Shown piece by piece: positions 48,831 to 57,949 of a stretch of 64,000 nt of DNA. Origin of the DNA: Nocardiopsis changdeensis (GTDB lineage Bacteria; Actinomycetota; Actinomycetes; Streptosporangiales; Streptosporangiaceae). Below the pieces are notes generated by a model. That model was not told the origin of the DNA and made no database searches. It was given only the letters and a program-made list of their open reading frames with translations. The stretch covers positions 62,001 to 126,000 of the forward strand of contig NZ_CP074136.1 of NCBI RefSeq assembly GCF_018316655.1. Reading direction: 5' to 3'. The position numbers and the translations under genes are program-made. Each line of letters opens with the position of its first letter. Within the stretch, counting starts at the first letter, position 1.

Positions 48831-48992
48831 CTACTGGCCGGTGGGTCCCTCCTCTCCCTGGCGCCACAGCCACAGGGCGGCCCGGACCAGTGCAAGCACG
48901 GTCCGGGCTGCGTCCGCAGCCAGGCGCCACAGCCACCACTGCGGCTGTCGGCCGCTCTCATCGTCGGAGCGGCCTCTACCGGGGATGCGCAC
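48831..48992 (-). CDS. 53-residue Trp-rich amphipathic peptide
   Basis: A GTG start 5 nt after GAGGAGG gives a peptide whose second half is PQWWLWRLAADAARTVLALV then RAALWLWRQGEE: one hydrophobic helix bounded by Trp and Arg. It looks like a small membrane-active or membrane-associated protein. Such peptides occur in type I toxin systems, but no antitoxin RNA is shown. The ribosome site is one of the best in the region. Confidence 0.5.
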   Translation of the reverse strand: MRIPGRGRSDDESGRQPQWWLWRLAADAARTVLALVRAALWLWRQGEEGPTGQ

Positions 48993-49104
48993 AGTGCCTC
49001 CTCACCCAGCGGGCAGGGCCCTCCCGCCCGCGACCAGGGGCACCCCACAGGGGGTGAGCAGGACCGGCACCCGGCACACGGAATCTACCGCCCTCGTTCA
49101 GGGT

Positions 49105-49130
49105 TGTGCACGTGCATCTGCACATGCACA
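49105..49130. promoter_or_regulatory. TGCA boxes every 6 bp (palindromic)
   Basis: TGTGCA-CG-TGCA-TC-TGCA-CA-TGCACA: TGCA occurs at four places spaced 6 bp, in an overall palindromic layout. It lies 105 bp upstream of the membrane gene at 49235. Confidence 0.45.
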
Positions 49131-49234
49131 TTGTCCGGATGCGGCCACCCGAACAGGGCTTTCGTCCCTGGCTGGGCAAAACGGATCACGCAACCCCGCC
49201 TGCGAACCGGGCCGCCGGCCGTCAGGATAGGGCC

Positions 49235-49633
49235 ATGTCCTCTCTTGACACCGCACCCCCACCCGCGCTGCCCGAACGCGGCCCCCTCGCCCGCGCCGTC
49301 AACGCCGCAGCACTGACCTTGTTCACCGCCACCGGGGCTGCCCTGTGCATCTGGATGCTGCGCCCCTCGCTGGGCGTCGCGCTGGCGGTCGGTTACCCGC
49401 TCATCCTGGTCTGCCTCATCTGGTGGCGGTCCTCGCGCGCGGCCCCGGGAAGGTGGAGGCTCACCGCCCTGATCGCGCTCATCCTCGCCGGGCTCGTCTA
49501 CGCCGCGTTCGAGGCGGCGGGCCTGCGTGGGCTGGAGCCGTCCGGCCGGCTCGGCTGGGCGGTGCTGGCTGTGGTGTTCTACCTGCCCGCGGTCATCACC
49601 GCGACGGACGACCCTCGCCCCTCGCGATCCTGA
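49235..49633 (+). CDS. small integral membrane protein
   Basis: A 132-residue protein with four predicted transmembrane segments (about 25-42, 45-62, 76-92, 102-120) separated by short loops rich in Arg on the cytoplasmic side (WWRSSRAAPGRWR). The N and C termini are polar. AGGAT precedes the ATG. No family or function is recognised. Confidence 0.65.
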   Translation: MSSLDTAPPPALPERGPLARAVNAAALTLFTATGAALCIWMLRPSLGVALAVGYPLILVCLIWWRSSRAAPGRWRLTALIALILAGLVYAAFEAAGLRGLEPSGRLGWAVLAVVFYLPAVITATDDPRPSRS

Positions 49634-49956
49634 TCGTCGACACGCCGCAGTCTCAGGGATCGTTCATCCGTCGGTCGCGTGGGGCCAGAGGGGGCGGCCG
49701 ACTTCGCCCCGAGTGCCAGCGGCCGGGCAGGGAACCGCCGAGGGCACTGTAGAGGTCCCCACCGACAAAACCGGGTGTCCTCGGGGAGTTTTTTCGACCG
49801 CGGAAAGCCCTGCCGTGTCGGGGATCCCCGCGCCAGCAGGGGTTCCAGGGCAGGTCAGGCGGGTTTTCCGTGGTCTCGCACAGCGCTACAGTCATCGAAC
49901 ACAGGTTCGATTTTCGGCGGCGCACTTCCCCGGAGCCGCAGCATCAGAGGGGAGGG
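49634..49956. other. intergenic region before the DnaE-like gene with a repeat-like hairpin
   Basis: It holds GGAGTTTTTTCG..CGGAAAGCCC, similar to part of promoter regions A and B. At 49826-49841 lies CCCCGC-GCCA-GCAGGG, a CRISPR-repeat-like stem with a GCCA loop. This stem also pairs partly with the preceding GGGGAT. No second repeat is found 61 nt away on either side. Confidence 0.4.
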
Positions 49957-52900
49957 GTGTGCGCGTTGCATCTGCGGGTCGCCTCGTTCTACTCGCTGCG
50001 GCACGGCACCGCCGCTCCGCGCACCCTGGTGGACGCCGCGGCCTTCGCCGGGTACACCACCGCCGCGCTCACCGACCGGGACACCCTCATCGGCGCCGCC
50101 GAGCACGTCGCCGCGTGCCGACAGGTCGGGCTCGGCCCGGTGCTGGGTGCCGACCTGGCCCTGGCGGTGCCCGGCGGGGGCCGGGCCACGGTACTGGCCC
50201 GCGGTCGAACAGGGTGGGGGTCGTTGTGCCGCCTGGTGAGCGCCGCCCACCACGGGCCCGCCCCGGCCGCGATCACCCCCGCGATGGTGGCCGAGCGCCC
50301 CGACGGGCTCGTGGTGCTGCTGGGCCTGGACTCCGACGTCGGCAGGGCGCTGGCCCACCGGAACCCGGCCGCGGCCCGCGCGGCGCTGGACGCCTGGCAG
50401 GCCGGCGGCGCCGACACCGTGCTGGGCGTGCACGACCACGGAGTCCCCGGCCAGCGCGAGAGCGCCCGCGCCCTGCTGCGCCTGGGCGAGGACCGCCGCC
50501 TGCTGGTGGTCGCCGCGGGCCCGGTCCGCTACCCCGCCCCCGACGGGGCGCCGCTGGCCGCGGCCCTGGACCGGATCCGCAGCCACGCCCCCGGCATCCC
50601 CGAGCTGGAGCCGGAGACCGGCCGCGCCCACCCGGCCGCTGAGGAGGCCGTGTTCGGGGAGGCGGTCGGCATCTGCTCAGGGGACACGGCCCGCGCCCGC
50701 CGGCTGCTCGCCCACACCCGCGCCCTGGCCGCGTCCTGTGTCCTGGGCCCGGCCGCCGACCTCGGCATGGGCCAGGCCCACCTGCCCGAGCACCGCGAGG
50801 CCCGCGCCCAGCTCCGGGCGCGGGTGGCCGACGGCGCCGCCCGCCTGGGGCTGGAGCGTTCCCCCGCCGCGCGCGAGCGCGCCGCCTACGAGCTGTCCGT
50901 CATCGACCGGATGGGGTACTGGAGCTACTTCACCGCGGTCGATGACGCCGCCCGTGCCATCCGGGAGAAAGGGATCCGGTGCGCGGCACGGGGCTCGGCG
51001 GTCGGCTCCCTGGTGGTGCACCTGCTGGGGATCAGCCCCGTGGACCCGCTCCAGCACGGCCTGCTGTTCGAACGGTTCCTCACCCCCTCACGCGGGGAGC
51101 TGCCCGACATCGACCTGGACGTGGAATCCCACCGCCGCCTGGAGGCGTACGACGCGGTGCTGGCCTCCCACCCGGGCCCGGCCGGGGCGGTGGCCATGGT
51201 GGACACCTACCGCGCCCGCAGCGCGCTGCGCGACGCCGGCGCCGCCCTGTCCCTGCCCGCCGCCGAAGTCGACCTCATCGCGTCCGCGATCCCCCGGGTA
51301 CGGGCCGACCGGATCCGGGAGACCATCGCCGAACTGCCCGAACTCCGGGCGGTGCGCGCCATCACGGGCCCCCGGACCGAGGCCCTGTACGACCTCGCCG
51401 AACAGCTCGCCGGGCTGCCCCGGCACCTGGCGATGCATCCGTGCGGTCTCGTCCTCGGCGGCCCTGACCTGCCCGACCGGGTGGCCTCCCAGCCCTCCCC
51501 GGCCGGGTACCCGCTGCTCCAGGCCGACAAGCACCACGTCGAGGAGTGGGGACTACTCAAACTCGATGTGCTCGGCGTGCGCATGCAATCCGCGATCAGC
51601 CACGCCCTGGCCCAGATCGAAGCCACCACCGGCACCGCGCCGGACCTGGACACCGTCCCCGAGGACGACCCCGCGACCCTGCACCTCATGGCCACCAGCG
51701 CCACGATCGGGGCGTTCCAGGTCGAATCAGGTGGCCAGCGCGAATTGCTCTCGCGCCTGCGCCCCCAGGGGATGCAGGATCTGATCGCCGACATCAGCCT
51801 GTTCAGACCGGGCCCGGTCGGGGTGGACATGGTCGGCGCCTACCTGGACGGGCGGGCGGGCAGCCCCCGACCGACACCCCACACCGACCTGGACCCCGTC
51901 CTCGCCGATACCGGAGGCGCCGTGCTCTACCACGAGCAGCTCCTCCGGGTGCTGGACGTCTACCTCGGGTGCGGACTGGACGCCGCCGAGGCGATGCGCC
52001 GCACCCTCGCCACCCCGCACGGGCTCACCCAGGTCCGCGAGCAGTTCCATGCGGCGGCCGCCGCCCGCGGCCGGCCCGCCGATGCCACGGCCAAGGTGTG
52101 GGAGATCGTGGACGGGTTCCGCAGCTACGGGTTCTGCGCCGCCCATGCCGCCGCGTTCGCGACCCCCGCCCTCCAGTCTGTGTGGTTGAAGGCCCACCAC
52201 CCCGCCGCGTTCTTCGCCGGGCTGCTGACCCACCACCCGGGCATGTACCCGCGGCGCACCCTCATCGCCGAGGCCCGCCGGATGGGCGTGCGCATCCTGC
52301 CCCTGGACCTGCACACCTCCGCCGCCACCTGGCAGGTGGAGAAGGTCGGCGATCTGGCACGGGGGATCCGCCCGCCGCTGTCCGACATCGGATCCCTTAC
52401 CGACGCCGACCGCGACCGGCTCCTGGCCGGCCGCCCCTACACCGACCTGCGCGACCTCATCACCCGCACCCGTCTGCCCTCGGAGGCCCTGGACGACCTC
52501 ATCATGGTCGGCGCCCTGGACGCCCTCTGCGCAGCAGAGACCCCGGACGGTCCCGGACGGCGCGACGTCCTGCTGCACGCCCACGCCCTGGTCCGAGCCC
52601 GCCCCCGCACCGCGGCGGCCGCCGGCGGCGGCGGGGACCAGCTCGCCCTGGACGCCGCACCCGCCCCCATCCCGACGGGCCGCACGCTACCGCTCACCCA
52701 CACCGAGCGCCTCGCCGAGGAGGCCCGCGTCCTGGGGTACGAGATCAGCGGGCACCACCTCGACCCGCACGTGGACCGCCTCACCGAACTCGCCGCATCC
52801 CCCACCGGACTGGTGGTCGCCGCGGACCTGCACCACCACCCCGACGGCTCCCGGGTCACCGTCGCCGGGCGCCGCATCGGCTACCAGACCCCGCCCACTC

Positions 52901-53103
52901 GCTCCGGAAGGCGGGTCGTGTTCTTCACCGTCGAGGACCGGACCGGCGTCACCGAGTGCGCGATGTTCGCCGACACCGCCGCCCATGCCGCCGCCACGCT
53001 GGCAGCGGAGACGCTGGTGGTCGTCCGGGGCCGGGTGCGCCGGGCCGCCCCCGGTGCCCTGCCCACCCTCACCGTCACCGGTGTGCGCCCTCTCCTGGGG
53101 TGA
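49957..53103 (+). CDS. DNA polymerase III alpha subunit-like protein (DnaE/DnaE2 type)
   Basis: About 1048 residues. A PHP domain opens the protein (LRVASFYSLRHGT, AALTDRDTL). The polymerase core has CAARGSAVGSLVVHLLGISP, ELPDIDLDVE (catalytic Asp pair) and VLYHEQLL; GFCAAHAAAFA follows. The C-terminal OB domain ends the chain. The layout resembles ImuC/DnaE2 error-prone polymerases more than the replicative DnaE1. GTG 49957 or TTG 49966 fits GGGGAGGGG; an upstream GTG at 49870 is possible. No imuB or imuA is seen nearby. Confidence 0.88.
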   Translation: MCALHLRVASFYSLRHGTAAPRTLVDAAAFAGYTTAALTDRDTLIGAAEHVAACRQVGLGPVLGADLALAVPGGGRATVLARGRTGWGSLCRLVSAAHHGPAPAAITPAMVAERPDGLVVLLGLDSDVGRALAHRNPAAARAALDAWQAGGADTVLGVHDHGVPGQRESARALLRLGEDRRLLVVAAGPVRYPAPDGAPLAAALDRIRSHAPGIPELEPETGRAHPAAEEAVFGEAVGICSGDTARARRLLAHTRALAASCVLGPAADLGMGQAHLPEHREARAQLRARVADGAARLGLERSPAARERAAYELSVIDRMGYWSYFTAVDDAARAIREKGIRCAARGSAVGSLVVHLLGISPVDPLQHGLLFERFLTPSRGELPDIDLDVESHRRLEAYDAVLASHPGPAGAVAMVDTYRARSALRDAGAALSLPAAEVDLIASAIPRVRADRIRETIAELPELRAVRAITGPRTEALYDLAEQLAGLPRHLAMHPCGLVLGGPDLPDRVASQPSPAGYPLLQADKHHVEEWGLLKLDVLGVRMQSAISHALAQIEATTGTAPDLDTVPEDDPATLHLMATSATIGAFQVESGGQRELLSRLRPQGMQDLIADISLFRPGPVGVDMVGAYLDGRAGSPRPTPHTDLDPVLADTGGAVLYHEQLLRVLDVYLGCGLDAAEAMRRTLATPHGLTQVREQFHAAAAARGRPADATAKVWEIVDGFRSYGFCAAHAAAFATPALQSVWLKAHHPAAFFAGLLTHHPGMYPRRTLIAEARRMGVRILPLDLHTSAATWQVEKVGDLARGIRPPLSDIGSLTDADRDRLLAGRPYTDLRDLITRTRLPSEALDDLIMVGALDALCAAETPDGPGRRDVLLHAHALVRARPRTAAAAGGGGDQLALDAAPAPIPTGRTLPLTHTERLAEEARVLGYEISGHHLDPHVDRLTELAASPTGLVVAADLHHHPDGSRVTVAGRRIGYQTPPTRSGRRVVFFTVEDRTGVTECAMFADTAAHAAATLAAETLVVVRGRVRRAAPGALPTLTVTGVRPLLG

Positions 53104-53311
53104 GCGGATCGTGTCCCGCTCAGTCCTGCCGCTGCCGGCGGGTCTGCCGAGGCGTCCGGCAGGGGCCTGTCGGAGAGGGCCGAAAGGGCTTCCGGAGTAC
53201 GGGGGCGACCTGGATCTTCACCATGGGCCGCGCCCGCCCGAGGCGGTCACCGACTGCTGGCGCGTTGCCGGAGTTCTGAGGCCCAAGGAGCGGCGAAGAA
53301 CACCCGCCAGC

Positions 53312-53380
53312 TTGAAACTATGGTAATATAGTGCTTGTTGATGAGGAGAATTGGCCTTCTCGCATCAACCGATACGACCG
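53312..53380 (+). promoter_or_regulatory. TTGGCC-hairpin leader, copy 3, with shared promoter
   Basis: TTGAAACTATGGTAATATAGTG, then GTTGATG-AG-GAGAA-TTGGCC-TTCTC-G-CATCAAC, then CGATACGACCG at 53370-53380. The inner stem has one more pair than copy 1, so length varies while the loop and tail are fixed. Confidence 0.75.
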
Positions 53381-53407
53381 TTCGACCACCCGAAAGGGTT
53401 GACACCC

Positions 53408-54388
53408 ATGCCATCGACCGATGAGCGATTGACCGACGTCCAGTGGGAGGCGTTCGCCGCTGCCCACCCACAAGACAGCTTCCAGCTGTCACTGCCTGAG
53501 GACATCACGTGCCTGTGGGCGCAGGTTTGGGACTTCTTCCTTGACCGGTTGGGCCCGCTGAGCCTGCCTGAAGTCGAAGAGGTGTGGCTGTGGGACACCT
53601 CCAACACCGACGAAGCTGGCCTGTTCATGACGGTGGACCTGTCCAGCAAACTGCGCATCGCTTCGCTGGCCTTCACCCCCACCAGCCTGTACACCACCAC
53701 TGACCGCCGCGAAGTCCCGCAAGGGCCGCAGGTCGCGCGTGAGGTCATCGACTCTCTTTTGGGAATGCGGGCCCGCCTCATCGCCGAGGCCCAGAAAGAC
53801 AGGGTCACCCGTGTTCCCGGCCAGGTGGCCGCCCCACGGTCGGCTTTCGCCTTGGCCGAACTGTGCGCGTGCCACGGCCGTGCTTACCGCCTCACGGGCG
53901 ATCCTGTCACCGGCGTCACCGAACTGCGCGTGACCTGGCCCACCGGAGACCCAAGCGGGCTGTGGTCCCTGCGCGCTGAATGGGCCCCGGGCCACAGCAC
54001 CACGGACCCGTTCCGGGCCGAGGTGCACCGCCGGGACCCGGCCAGCGGGAAGCGCATCAACGAGGAAGTCCGCCCTGAACAGGCCGTGGACCTCATCACC
54101 GGAGGAGAGGCCGCCTCCGCAGCGCACGGCATCCCCCAGGGCTCCGTCAACACGGTCACCGTCAAGGGCCTGCTCCAGGCCCTGTTCGAGGCCGAGCGGG
54201 AGTGCCTGAGCCCGGCCGCGCGCCTCGTGGTCGCCCACAACGGCGCCCCCGACCTAGGCGACCCGGTCACCGAGGTCACGGTGCTGCCGTACCGCACCGA
54301 CCCCGGAACCGGTCAAGGGCTTCTCGGCGCGGCAGCCGACGGTCACGCGGACGCCGATCCGGCGCTGGTCCTGTTCACCGAACGCTGA
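53408..54388 (+). CDS. unrecognised protein behind leader copy 3
   Basis: A 326-residue protein, alpha/beta. Third-codon GC is slightly lower at the start (LTDVQWEAFAAAHPQDSFQLSL) than at the end. A helix KGLLQALFEAERECLS lies near residue 260. GAAAGGG precedes the ATG. No family is recognised. A short unlinked gene follows 88 nt later. Confidence 0.6.
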   Translation: MPSTDERLTDVQWEAFAAAHPQDSFQLSLPEDITCLWAQVWDFFLDRLGPLSLPEVEEVWLWDTSNTDEAGLFMTVDLSSKLRIASLAFTPTSLYTTTDRREVPQGPQVAREVIDSLLGMRARLIAEAQKDRVTRVPGQVAAPRSAFALAELCACHGRAYRLTGDPVTGVTELRVTWPTGDPSGLWSLRAEWAPGHSTTDPFRAEVHRRDPASGKRINEEVRPEQAVDLITGGEAASAAHGIPQGSVNTVTVKGLLQALFEAERECLSPAARLVVAHNGAPDLGDPVTEVTVLPYRTDPGTGQGLLGAAADGHADADPALVLFTER

Positions 54389-54476
54389 CCGGCCCAGGCG
54401 CCCCCAGGGTGGCGGCCGCACACCGATGCTGCGGCCGCCACCCGCGACCGTGTTGACGACGTCGAGGACCTTGACC

Positions 54477-54809
54477 ATGCACCGAATGCAGCCCGGCGCC
54501 GTGCCAGCCGGGCACACCACCGAACCCACCCTGGCCGATCTCCTCCAGGCCGCCACCACCGCCCGCTACCGGACGGACATCCGCTTCACCCCGTCCACGG
54601 GCCGCGCCCCCGCCCTCTGCTACCTGTTCGTGCTCTGGCCAGCAGCCGATCCGAGCGGGCGCTACAGCGTGGAGACCCATTGGGTGCGTCCCACCGGGGG
54701 CGTATGGCGGCCCGCCCAGGTACGCGAGCACACCCGCACCGGCGCTCGGGACATCACCGTGGCCCAGGCCATCACCCTGCTCACCACCGCAGGCTGCGCT
54801 AGCACCTGA
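54477..54809 (+). CDS. unrecognised 110-residue protein
   Basis: The chain runs helix (PTLADLLQAATTARYRTDI), beta hairpins (ALCYLFVLWPA; RYSVETHWVRP) and a final helix (DITVAQAITLLTTAG). The beta section resembles the middle of the 53408 protein (RVTWPTGDPSGLWSLRAEWAPG), so the two may share a domain. CGAGGA precedes the ATG. A strong terminator follows. Confidence 0.55.
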   Translation: MHRMQPGAVPAGHTTEPTLADLLQAATTARYRTDIRFTPSTGRAPALCYLFVLWPAADPSGRYSVETHWVRPTGGVWRPAQVREHTRTGARDITVAQAITLLTTAGCAST

Positions 54810-55141
54810 CCCACAGGAGCCGACCCCGCAGCACACCACCGGCCGCCCCGGACAGGCCACCCCTGTTCCCACCGGGGCGGCCGGTGACCCCACAGAGCAT
54901 CACTGCGGTGGCCGATGCCGTGACCGCTCCGGCCCGCGAACCCGGCCTGTCCTGACACCCCAGCGGGCCTTGGTGAGGCGGCCCCGCTGGGCACCGACAG
55001 AGCACCCGTACAGCTTCCACCACAGTGCGCAACGACATCCCCGCGGGCAGCCGAGGCCGCCCGCTTCAGCCACTCGACCGACACGACAGGCTGCGACCCG
55101 CCATGATGAAACGCCCGCCCCCGCCCACACGAAGGAGCCCC
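54810..55141. other. intergenic region with terminator
   Basis: ACCGGCCGCCCCGG (54838-54851) pairs with CCGGGGCGGCCGGT (54872-54885), with a CAGG/CCTG stem in the loop. The rest shows no clear gene; the promoter of the 55142 gene must lie here. Confidence 0.5.
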
Positions 55142-56845
55142 GTGCCCACCGTCCCGCCCGTCCCCGCCCCCTACCGCTGCCTGTGGCGGTGCACCGGCGA
55201 CGGTCCGGCGGTGGACACCGCGGCTCCCCTGATCCTGCGATGGGCCAACCGCAACCACCCCGGAGCCGTGCCACACCTGGACGCACCGGGCCGCTACCGG
55301 CTCAGCGCCCGCTCCCGCGTCGTGGTCGCATCCCACACCGGCCACGAAGGCACCCGCGGGGTACAGGTGAGCGTCCTGACCGACCGCGGAGACGACCGGT
55401 GGACGACGAGCCTGGCCGTGGTCGAAACCCCCACCGCCGGAGCCTGGGTCCAGGCCACCGTCCACCGCACCCCGCCCGCCCCCGGAGACCAGATACTTCC
55501 TCCGCAAGTCCTGACCGACCTCATGGCCGCGCTCGGCGCCGCCGACGGCCACACCTCGCTGCCGGGCCGCCTGGTCCTGCACCGCGACCCCGGCAGCGTC
55601 GCGGCCCTGGCCGATGCCCTCACCGATCCGACCCGCATCCTGCCGCTGGTCCTGGGCTGCTCCCCCGCTCCCGCACAGCCCGGACCACGCCCTCTTCCCG
55701 CGGGGTTGGTGCCGACCCTGGCGGGCATGGCCGCCGTGCACGTCCTGGACGTGGCCGCCCAACAGGAGGTCACCCCGCTGCTGCCCTCGCACGTGCGGTT
55801 GCGTCCCGGGCGGCTGTTCGTCCTGGGCCCGCCCCCGGCCCTGGCCGTAGCCGAGTACGACCCCACCGACCCCCGCACCCCCGACCTGGCCCGGGCCGCG
55901 GTCACCGGCCACGCCCACCGTGCGTCCCCACCCGAACCGGTGGCGGAGGTGCTGGCCGAGCTGGAGCACCACACCACACAGCTGGACACCGACCCGCACA
56001 CGACAACGCTGGTGTACACCACCGCCTCCTCCCCCACCGACCAAAAACCCGCAGGCGCAAACGACGTCATCGACGAGGCACGCGAACGCGCCCGCCTGGC
56101 CGACCAGGTCGAGCGCCTGCGCACGGAGGTGACCCGCCTGACCGCGCTGGCGGCGACCGCGACCGCCCGCGCCGAGGAACTGGACCAGGACAACACCGAC
56201 CTGGCCACCGAGCGCGACCGGCAGACCGACCGCGCCGACCGTGCCGAGGCCGAAGCCGCCTGGCTGCGCGCCCAGGCCGCCGAACACGGCCTGCACCAGC
56301 TCGCCGCAGCCCCCGCACCACCACCGCCCCCATCGAGCGGGCCGCCCCGGCGGGTGCAGGACCTACTGGAGCGCATCACGTCCGGGGAACTGCCCCACCT
56401 GGTGTTCACCCTGGACGAGGGGCCGGTCCACGACCTGGCCCTGGACCGCGCCAAAGAGGCCCTGTGGGTGGGCAGGGCGTGGCAGGCCATGGAAGCGCTG
56501 GAGGACTGGTGCCGCTACCAGCAGGACCACCCCGAGGCGGGAGTCGGCTTCCACCTCTACCTCACCCAGGCGCCGACCGGGTACCGGATCATCCCGCCGC
56601 GCAGACTCGGCACCACCGAGTCCGAAGCCGTCCGCAGCAACGAGCGCCTGGCCGCCCAACGCGTGTTCACCGTCCCCACCGACCTCGACCCGACCGGGAA
56701 GGCGCCGATGTTCGCGCACATCAAACTCGACGTCGACTATGGGATCTGCCCGCGCATCCATTTCCTGCCCCACCCCGAAGGTCCCACCCCGACGGTCGTG
56801 GTCGGGTATCTGGGCCGCCACCTGCCCGTGATCTCCACGAACTGA
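55142..56845 (+). CDS. large protein with coiled coil and conserved C-terminal domain
   Basis: A 567-residue protein. A beta-rich N-terminal half (about 1-290) leads to a coiled coil with heptads (about 325-400; ARLADQVERLRTEVTRLTAL). The C-terminal domain of 150 residues ends IHFLPHPEGPTPTVVVGYLGRHLPVISTN, an ending frequent in actinomycete proteins of unknown role. AAGGAG lies 4 nt before the GTG; two ATG codons at 55103/55106 are alternatives. It could be a defence or nuclease-associated protein; that is not shown. Confidence 0.6.
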   Translation: MPTVPPVPAPYRCLWRCTGDGPAVDTAAPLILRWANRNHPGAVPHLDAPGRYRLSARSRVVVASHTGHEGTRGVQVSVLTDRGDDRWTTSLAVVETPTAGAWVQATVHRTPPAPGDQILPPQVLTDLMAALGAADGHTSLPGRLVLHRDPGSVAALADALTDPTRILPLVLGCSPAPAQPGPRPLPAGLVPTLAGMAAVHVLDVAAQQEVTPLLPSHVRLRPGRLFVLGPPPALAVAEYDPTDPRTPDLARAAVTGHAHRASPPEPVAEVLAELEHHTTQLDTDPHTTTLVYTTASSPTDQKPAGANDVIDEARERARLADQVERLRTEVTRLTALAATATARAEELDQDNTDLATERDRQTDRADRAEAEAAWLRAQAAEHGLHQLAAAPAPPPPPSSGPPRRVQDLLERITSGELPHLVFTLDEGPVHDLALDRAKEALWVGRAWQAMEALEDWCRYQQDHPEAGVGFHLYLTQAPTGYRIIPPRRLGTTESEAVRSNERLAAQRVFTVPTDLDPTGKAPMFAHIKLDVDYGICPRIHFLPHPEGPTPTVVVGYLGRHLPVISTN

Positions 56846-57238
56846 CCAGGTCAGACCGCGCAGGGCACGAAAGCGGCCGAGCACCACACGGTGGCGGCAG
56901 GCGCCGCCTCCCGGCCCTTGTCGGGCACGGCGTGGTGACCTTCCGGAGGCGGGCCGGGGCGAGCTGACCAGCGCCCACAGGACCCCTTTTACTGCCGTGC
57001 CCACCGAAGCACGTCCCGGCGTCGGCGCTCCAGGGCGGTCACCACTTCAACTCGCACCACCGCCCCGACGGCTCCCGCGCCACCGCCACCCACGCCGCCG
57101 CTAGGGCCCCGTTCAAGGCCAGGCCGTAGCGCACGTGTCCGTGTGATCTGCGATGATGCCGTTCCGCGCCTGTGGAACGGAGGCCCTGATGCCACGCTCA
57201 TCCCCCGCCTCCTGCGCACGCTAGAGAAAGGCACCCCC
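56846..57238. other. intergenic region with a gene remnant
   Basis: Minus-strand codons at about 56998-57055 read ALERRRRDVLRWARQ and stop. This is nearly the C terminus of the 59228-59779 protein (ALERRRRQDVLRWAQQ), preceded in both by a T/A-rich end. It is the only remaining part of a duplicated gene. The remainder shows no gene. Confidence 0.55.
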
Positions 57239-57886
57239 ATGCCCCAGCTCCTCACCGCCCCGCAGAGCACCGTCCTGCACGCCATCGCCGCCCTGACCCA
57301 GGAGATGGGCCACGCCCCCACCCTGCGCGAGATCGGCGCCCGGGCCGGCCTGGCAAGCGCCTCCAGCGTCACCCACCACGTACGCGCCCTCGAACGCCTC
57401 GGGATGATCACCCGCAACCCCCGGGCGCCCCGCAGCGTGCGGCTCGTCGGCGCCGCCGCCACCGCCCCCGTGAAAGACCTGCCCGACCTGGTCGCCCTGA
57501 CCCGCACCGCCCACGACGCCGAACAGCGCACCCGCGCAGCCGAGAGCGAGCTATCCACCCTGCGCACCCAGGCCGCGCGCGCCCGCACCCGCGCCGAACG
57601 CCTCGAACGCCAGGTGAAAACCGTGCGCGCTCTGCACAAGCCGGTCCCCGAGCACCCCCGCGCCCTGCTGGACCCCCACGGCAGCGACACCGAGTGCATC
57701 GCGTGCGGCCGCGACGTGTTCACCGACCAGCGCCGCCACCACTTCGACCTCCTCACCGAGACGTGGCGGTGCACCGCCCGCGGCGCCCGATCCCCCATGG
57801 TGTGCCCCGTCTGCCGAGACGGCCAGGGCCGCCGCCTGGCTGCACCCTGCCCCACCTTCCAGGCGGTGGACCCCACTGCTCCGTGA
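57239..57886 (+). CDS. LexA-like HTH protein with coiled coil and zinc ribbon
   Basis: A 215-residue protein. Residues 1-75 match the LexA DNA-binding winged helix (GHAPTLREIGARAGLASASSVTHHVRALERLG). A coiled coil (about 90-135) follows. A Cys/His section (CIACGRDVFTDQRRHH; CTARG; CPVC) ends the chain in place of the LexA peptidase. No Ser-Lys protease dyad is visible, so it is not a self-cleaving repressor. GAGAAAGG precedes the ATG. Confidence 0.75.
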   Translation: MPQLLTAPQSTVLHAIAALTQEMGHAPTLREIGARAGLASASSVTHHVRALERLGMITRNPRAPRSVRLVGAAATAPVKDLPDLVALTRTAHDAEQRTRAAESELSTLRTQAARARTRAERLERQVKTVRALHKPVPEHPRALLDPHGSDTECIACGRDVFTDQRRHHFDLLTETWRCTARGARSPMVCPVCRDGQGRRLAAPCPTFQAVDPTAP

Positions 57887-57949
57887 CCGGCCCTGGCCGC
57901 AACTGGACACCCCGGCCGGGGCGGGCACGGATGGCCCTAGGATCCGCGC

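Noticed and set aside
48520..49230. Frame of 236 codons on the plus strand
   Set aside because: No domain, unnatural composition and opposite to a small gene with a better ribosome site.
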